The notes under the pieces: generated by a model
What the model was told of the DNA's origin: nothing
The model's input: the letters and a program-made list of their open reading frames with translations, nothing else
Databases searched by the model: none
NCBI GenBank assembly: GCA_036000545.1
Contig: DASYVD010000015.1
Coordinates: 1 to 41,503 of the forward strand
DNA length: 41,503 nucleotides
Direction: 5' to 3'
From: DASYVD01 sp036000545
Lineage (GTDB): Bacteria > Actinomycetota > UBA4738 > CALAEC01
Part shown: piece by piece, positions 39,170 to 41,503 of the stretch
Layout of the letters: every line of letters begins with the position of its first letter
Position numbering within the stretch: position 1 is the first letter of the stretch
Made by a program: the position numbers and the translations under genes

Positions 39170-39689
39170 TTCAGGGCTGCTGAGGGCTCACCGCGAGGGC
39201 CCGCAGCCGGTCGACCGCTTACGGTGGTCGCATGAACGCCCGACGAGACGCTCTGTTTGACCCGCCTGCCCACGGTGATGGTTCAGTTCCTATGCGGCTT
39301 GCGGCATGAATGCGGCACCATGGCCTGCTCCGATTCGGCCTCGACCCTCCGAAATCGACGCCGACCGAGGCATTTGTCGTTGGGCGGAGAGGACTTGAAC
39401 CTCCGACCGACGGATTATGAGTCCGCAGCGGAGCGACGCAACCACCTGCGGGAATGGCTGAAGGGCGTGGTCAGGGTGTTCGATCGCTTCCTTTAGGTTC
39501 GTATGGGTTGGTGCTTGTTGCCATGCGTCTTACGGGCATTTCTGCGGCATGCAAGGCAAGCTCGCGTCTGGAGGGGCCGAGACCACAGATCCGATCGGCG
39601 GCCTCCCTGCTCACGGCCCCGCCGAACTGGAAGACAAGCCTGTGCGGGCGGCGCTGGCTCTGATTGCATGGGTAGGCCTCGTGTTCAAG
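39170..39689. other. intergenic region with tRNA fragment
   Basis: 520 bp with no gene that I can support. It includes a 3' half of a CAT-anticodon tRNA (39380-39426) and two copies of TGCGGCATG (near 39299 and 39543) on either side of it. No integrase or terminal repeat is visible. Confidence 0.5.
39380..39426 (-). pseudogene. 3' half of a CAT-anticodon tRNA
   Basis: On the minus strand the anticodon arm GCGGA-CTCATAA-TCCGT, a variable loop, the T-arm GGAGG-TTCAAGT-CCTCT and the acceptor 3' strand CCGCCCA plus discriminator A are intact. The D-arm and the 5' acceptor strand that should precede them are not recognisable. This is a partial tRNA-Met or tRNA-Ile2 gene, as left by integration into a tRNA 3' end or by decay. 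Confidence 0.7.
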
Positions 39690-39989
39690 TCAGGGGCCGA
39701 TCCTCTCGTAGATCGCAATCTCGTATTCGACAACGCTCTGAACGCTGCCGTCGACGACCTTGGCAGCATCGTTTCGAAGGCGACTGGCTGTGACCCGGCT
39801 TGCCTCCATGGCGTTCTCCTGGTTCCACAGGCTCATCGTTAGCGCGCGATCGCTTTCGGGGCTAACTAGAACGTAGACCTCCTCTAGACCATCCATGCCG
39901 CTGATCTGGTCGATGGCCTGGCGGAAGCTCCCAACCGCCTCTTCCACTCGATGGCCCGGGATCTCATATACCGCGACACGTGCGAACAT
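39690..39989 (-). CDS. small dimeric alpha/beta-barrel-like protein
   Basis: A 99-residue protein starting MFARVAVYEIPGHRVEEAVG, with GGGAGGTG before the ATG at 39989. The order strand-helix-strand (VAVYEIPG, then EEAVGSFRQAIDQISGM, then LEEVYVLVSPESDRALTMSL) with a following W and helix is that of antibiotic-biosynthesis monooxygenase-like/EthD-type proteins. Many are unlinked to antibiotics and act in small-molecule oxidation or are uncharacterised. An upstream in-frame extension to 40106 has no ribosome-binding site and is not family-like. It stands alone. Confidence 0.78.
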   Translation of the reverse strand: MFARVAVYEIPGHRVEEAVGSFRQAIDQISGMDGLEEVYVLVSPESDRALTMSLWNQENAMEASRVTASRLRNDAAKVVDGSVQSVVEYEIAIYERIGP

Positions 39990-40680
39990 CGGGCACCTCC
40001 CGGCTCGATACGAAGAAGGCCGGCCCTCGCCGACCAGCCTTCCCGGCATCACCTCCTCTTGATTATCGCCCAGCAGGACCCCGGGCGAAAGGGATCGCCG
40101 GAGCATACAGGGCCCTTAGCTTTCGGAACAGGTCCAGCCTGACGTCCGCCAGATAGGAGGTGGCGAAGGTCGCCATGGAGCGCTCGATCTACCTCGAGGC
40201 CCAACGCTGAGCGTCGTCCTCTCCACCTGATCCGTCTCCGAAGGTCCCAGGTATCAGCTGCAGCGGGTGATGGCGTTCTTCCAGGCCACCATCCTCTGAT
40301 ACAGCGCGTTCACCGCCCTCACCGCGCTCGCTTGGGGCCCGAGTAGCTTGGTCACCTGCCGGTTCCCTAGCCGGCATCGGCCTGGGCGGCATGCTCGTGG
40401 TCACCCCTCGGTGCTAACGGAGTAGCTGCCGCCAGACAACCGAGGGCGGTTCCTCGTGTTCCTCGACTTCTTCTGGCCCGTGGGGCAGGCACGACCACGA
40501 CGATGGCCAGGCCGAGAATCAAGAGGGCACGCGGGCTTGGGCTTGACGCCCTTGATAATCTCCCGAACGTCTTTCACGTTGCCCCAGGCTCCGTGAAGGA
40601 GCCAGTGTAGTGAGGCATCTTGGCTGCGTCCCGGTCGTTTTGAGGATTTCGCCAGCGAGGCGTAACCGAACGGAGGGTCG
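39990..40680. other. intergenic region, no gene recognised
   Basis: 691 bp in which I find no convincing gene. Several open stretches lack ribosome-binding sites and family resemblance. An 11-codon ORF behind AGGAGGTGG starts near 40174. It may be decayed coding DNA. Confidence 0.5.
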
Positions 40681-41238
40681 GTGGGCAAGGAATCGGAATG
40701 GACGGCCCCCTCGGATGACTGTCCCAATCCGGAGCTTTGGCATGCTCCCGATCAGGCGGCGACGGAAGAGGAGGTCAGCCATTTCCTGGGCGCGTTGTGC
40801 ACGGTGTTGAGACCGCACCAGGTTCTCGAAACGGGCGCGTACAGGGGCCACTCGTCGCAGGCAATGGGGCGCGCTCTCGTGGGGATCGGACACCTCGACA
40901 CGCTCGAAGTCAATCCTGCTCTCGCCAAAGAAGCCCGAGCAAGAGTCGAGGGGCTTCCGGTGACCGTGCACGAGGTGAGCTCCCTCAAGTTCATTCCTAG
41001 AGGTCCCCTCGATCTCATATTCTTCGATTCCGAATACGACATTCGTCCGCTGGAGATGGCTAGGTTCAGGCGCTTCGCGTCGCAGCGATGCGTGTGGGCC
41101 TTGCACGATTCCCGTCACGACGGGCTGCAAGCGGCACTCGAGGACCTCCGCAAGAGTGACGTTGTAATGGAGGTTCTGCAACTTCCAACTCCTCGTGGGC
41201 TCGCTCTTGGCCGCTACATCGATCCCGGAAGGGAGTGA
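40681..41238 (+). CDS. class I SAM-dependent methyltransferase
   Basis: A 185-residue protein. The GTG at 40681 has GGAGGG just upstream. The SAM-binding glycine motif is LETGAYRGHSSQAMGRA near residue 50, followed by the acidic end of strand 2 (LDTLEVNPALAKEARARVE) and LDLIFFDSEYD near residue 110. This matches the Methyltransf_24/O-methyltransferase-like group. Length is short for the class but includes the full Rossmann core. The substrate is not predictable. Confidence 0.85.
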   Translation: MGKESEWTAPSDDCPNPELWHAPDQAATEEEVSHFLGALCTVLRPHQVLETGAYRGHSSQAMGRALVGIGHLDTLEVNPALAKEARARVEGLPVTVHEVSSLKFIPRGPLDLIFFDSEYDIRPLEMARFRRFASQRCVWALHDSRHDGLQAALEDLRKSDVVMEVLQLPTPRGLALGRYIDPGRE

Positions 41239-41456
41239 GCGGCCAGGCGAGACGTGTCACCGTGTCCTTCTCTCCTGAGAATGTCGAGGAAACAGGTGAC
41301 TCGCCTGGGCGGGAGCGCCAAGATCCTACCCAACCGTGGCGCCGTGAGTCATTCCAAGAACGAGCGGGCATCCGGCCCGCTTGCCGCTCAAGCTGCTAGC
41401 GTGGTTGGTGGCGACGAGAGCGTCTGCCTGCTCGCAGGCGCGGAAGGGAGGCTTCC

Positions 41457-41503
41457 ATGCTCCAAGTGACCGACGCCGCCGTATCCGTGTTGAACCAGAT
41501 CCT
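41457..41503 (+). CDS. start of a probable HesB/IscA-like protein (cut by window end)
   Basis: The ATG at 41457 follows AAGGGAGG. The visible residues are MLQVTDAAVSVLNQI. This opening resembles A-type iron-sulfur carriers (HesB/IscA), but only about 15 residues are present, so the call is tentative. The 218 bp before it contain no other gene. Confidence 0.45.
   Translation, partial: MLQVTDAAVSVLNQI

Noticed and set aside
40401..40727. 108-codon minus-strand open frame
   Set aside because: No ribosome-binding site, mixed composition, overlaps the methyltransferase start region; cannot be supported as a gene.
1..41503. CRISPR array, transposon or prophage
   Set aside because: No regularly spaced direct repeats, transposase, integrase or phage structural genes were seen.

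Overview
The window looks like chromosomal DNA of a high-GC actinobacterium, probably a deep-branching or uncultured lineage (my inference). The signs are very GC-rich codons, frequent GTG/TTG starts, long runs of 4-bp start/stop overlaps, SARP and LuxR regulators, and close protein resemblance to DevR/DevS, CBS and WS/DGAT families. There is no rRNA, CRISPR array, transposase or integrase. One tRNA-Val(TAC) lies at the left edge.

Left part (0.2-12 kb): a crotonase-fold enzyme; a protein with zinc ribbons at both ends of an about 280-residue Ala/Glu coiled coil; a decayed copy of the crotonase 3' end; a SARP regulator facing a LuxR regulator with an atypical receiver; a small protein coupled to a secreted M23 peptidase; an AadA-like nucleotidyltransferase; an MFS transporter; and a large alkaline-phosphatase-fold membrane protein.

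Middle (12-21.7 kb): a myo-inositol catabolism locus. iolG-iolE-iolC-iolB form a tightly overlapping leftward operon, divergent from iolD. A second leftward operon encodes a solute-binding lipoprotein, two ABC permeases and an IolI/IolH-like isomerase. No ABC ATPase, iolA or iol repressor is visible.

Right part (22-38 kb): what I read as a DevRS/DosRS-type dormancy or redox island. A DevS-like histidine kinase and DevR-like regulator sit among a multicopper oxidase, a broken cupredoxin followed by three membrane proteins, three CBS proteins, a DoxX-like protein, a GerW/YtfJ protein, Cys-rich small proteins, TusA- and OsmC-like proteins, a zinc alcohol dehydrogenase, a CoA-binding protein and a WS/DGAT acyltransferase. 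Seven intergenic regions here each carry two 14-bp palindromes of the form GGGNC-N4-GNCCC, 23 bp apart centre to centre (24 in one case). This is the 5-4-5 layout of the DosR box. A MmgE/PrpD protein overlapping a ComA-like phosphosulfolactate synthase is embedded in the island.

The most striking single gene is at 38.3-38.8 kb: a lipoprotein-type redoxin whose frame is interrupted only by one TGA, exactly at a U-G-G-C position in the active-site loop. A perfect 8-bp hairpin follows at the bacterial SECIS distance with a G in the first two loop positions. It is a strong selenoprotein candidate. Around it are two 3' fragments of a CAT-anticodon tRNA, hinting at past integration. The right edge holds a SHOCT protein, a small alpha/beta-barrel protein, a methyltransferase and the first codons of a probable HesB/IscA-type gene.
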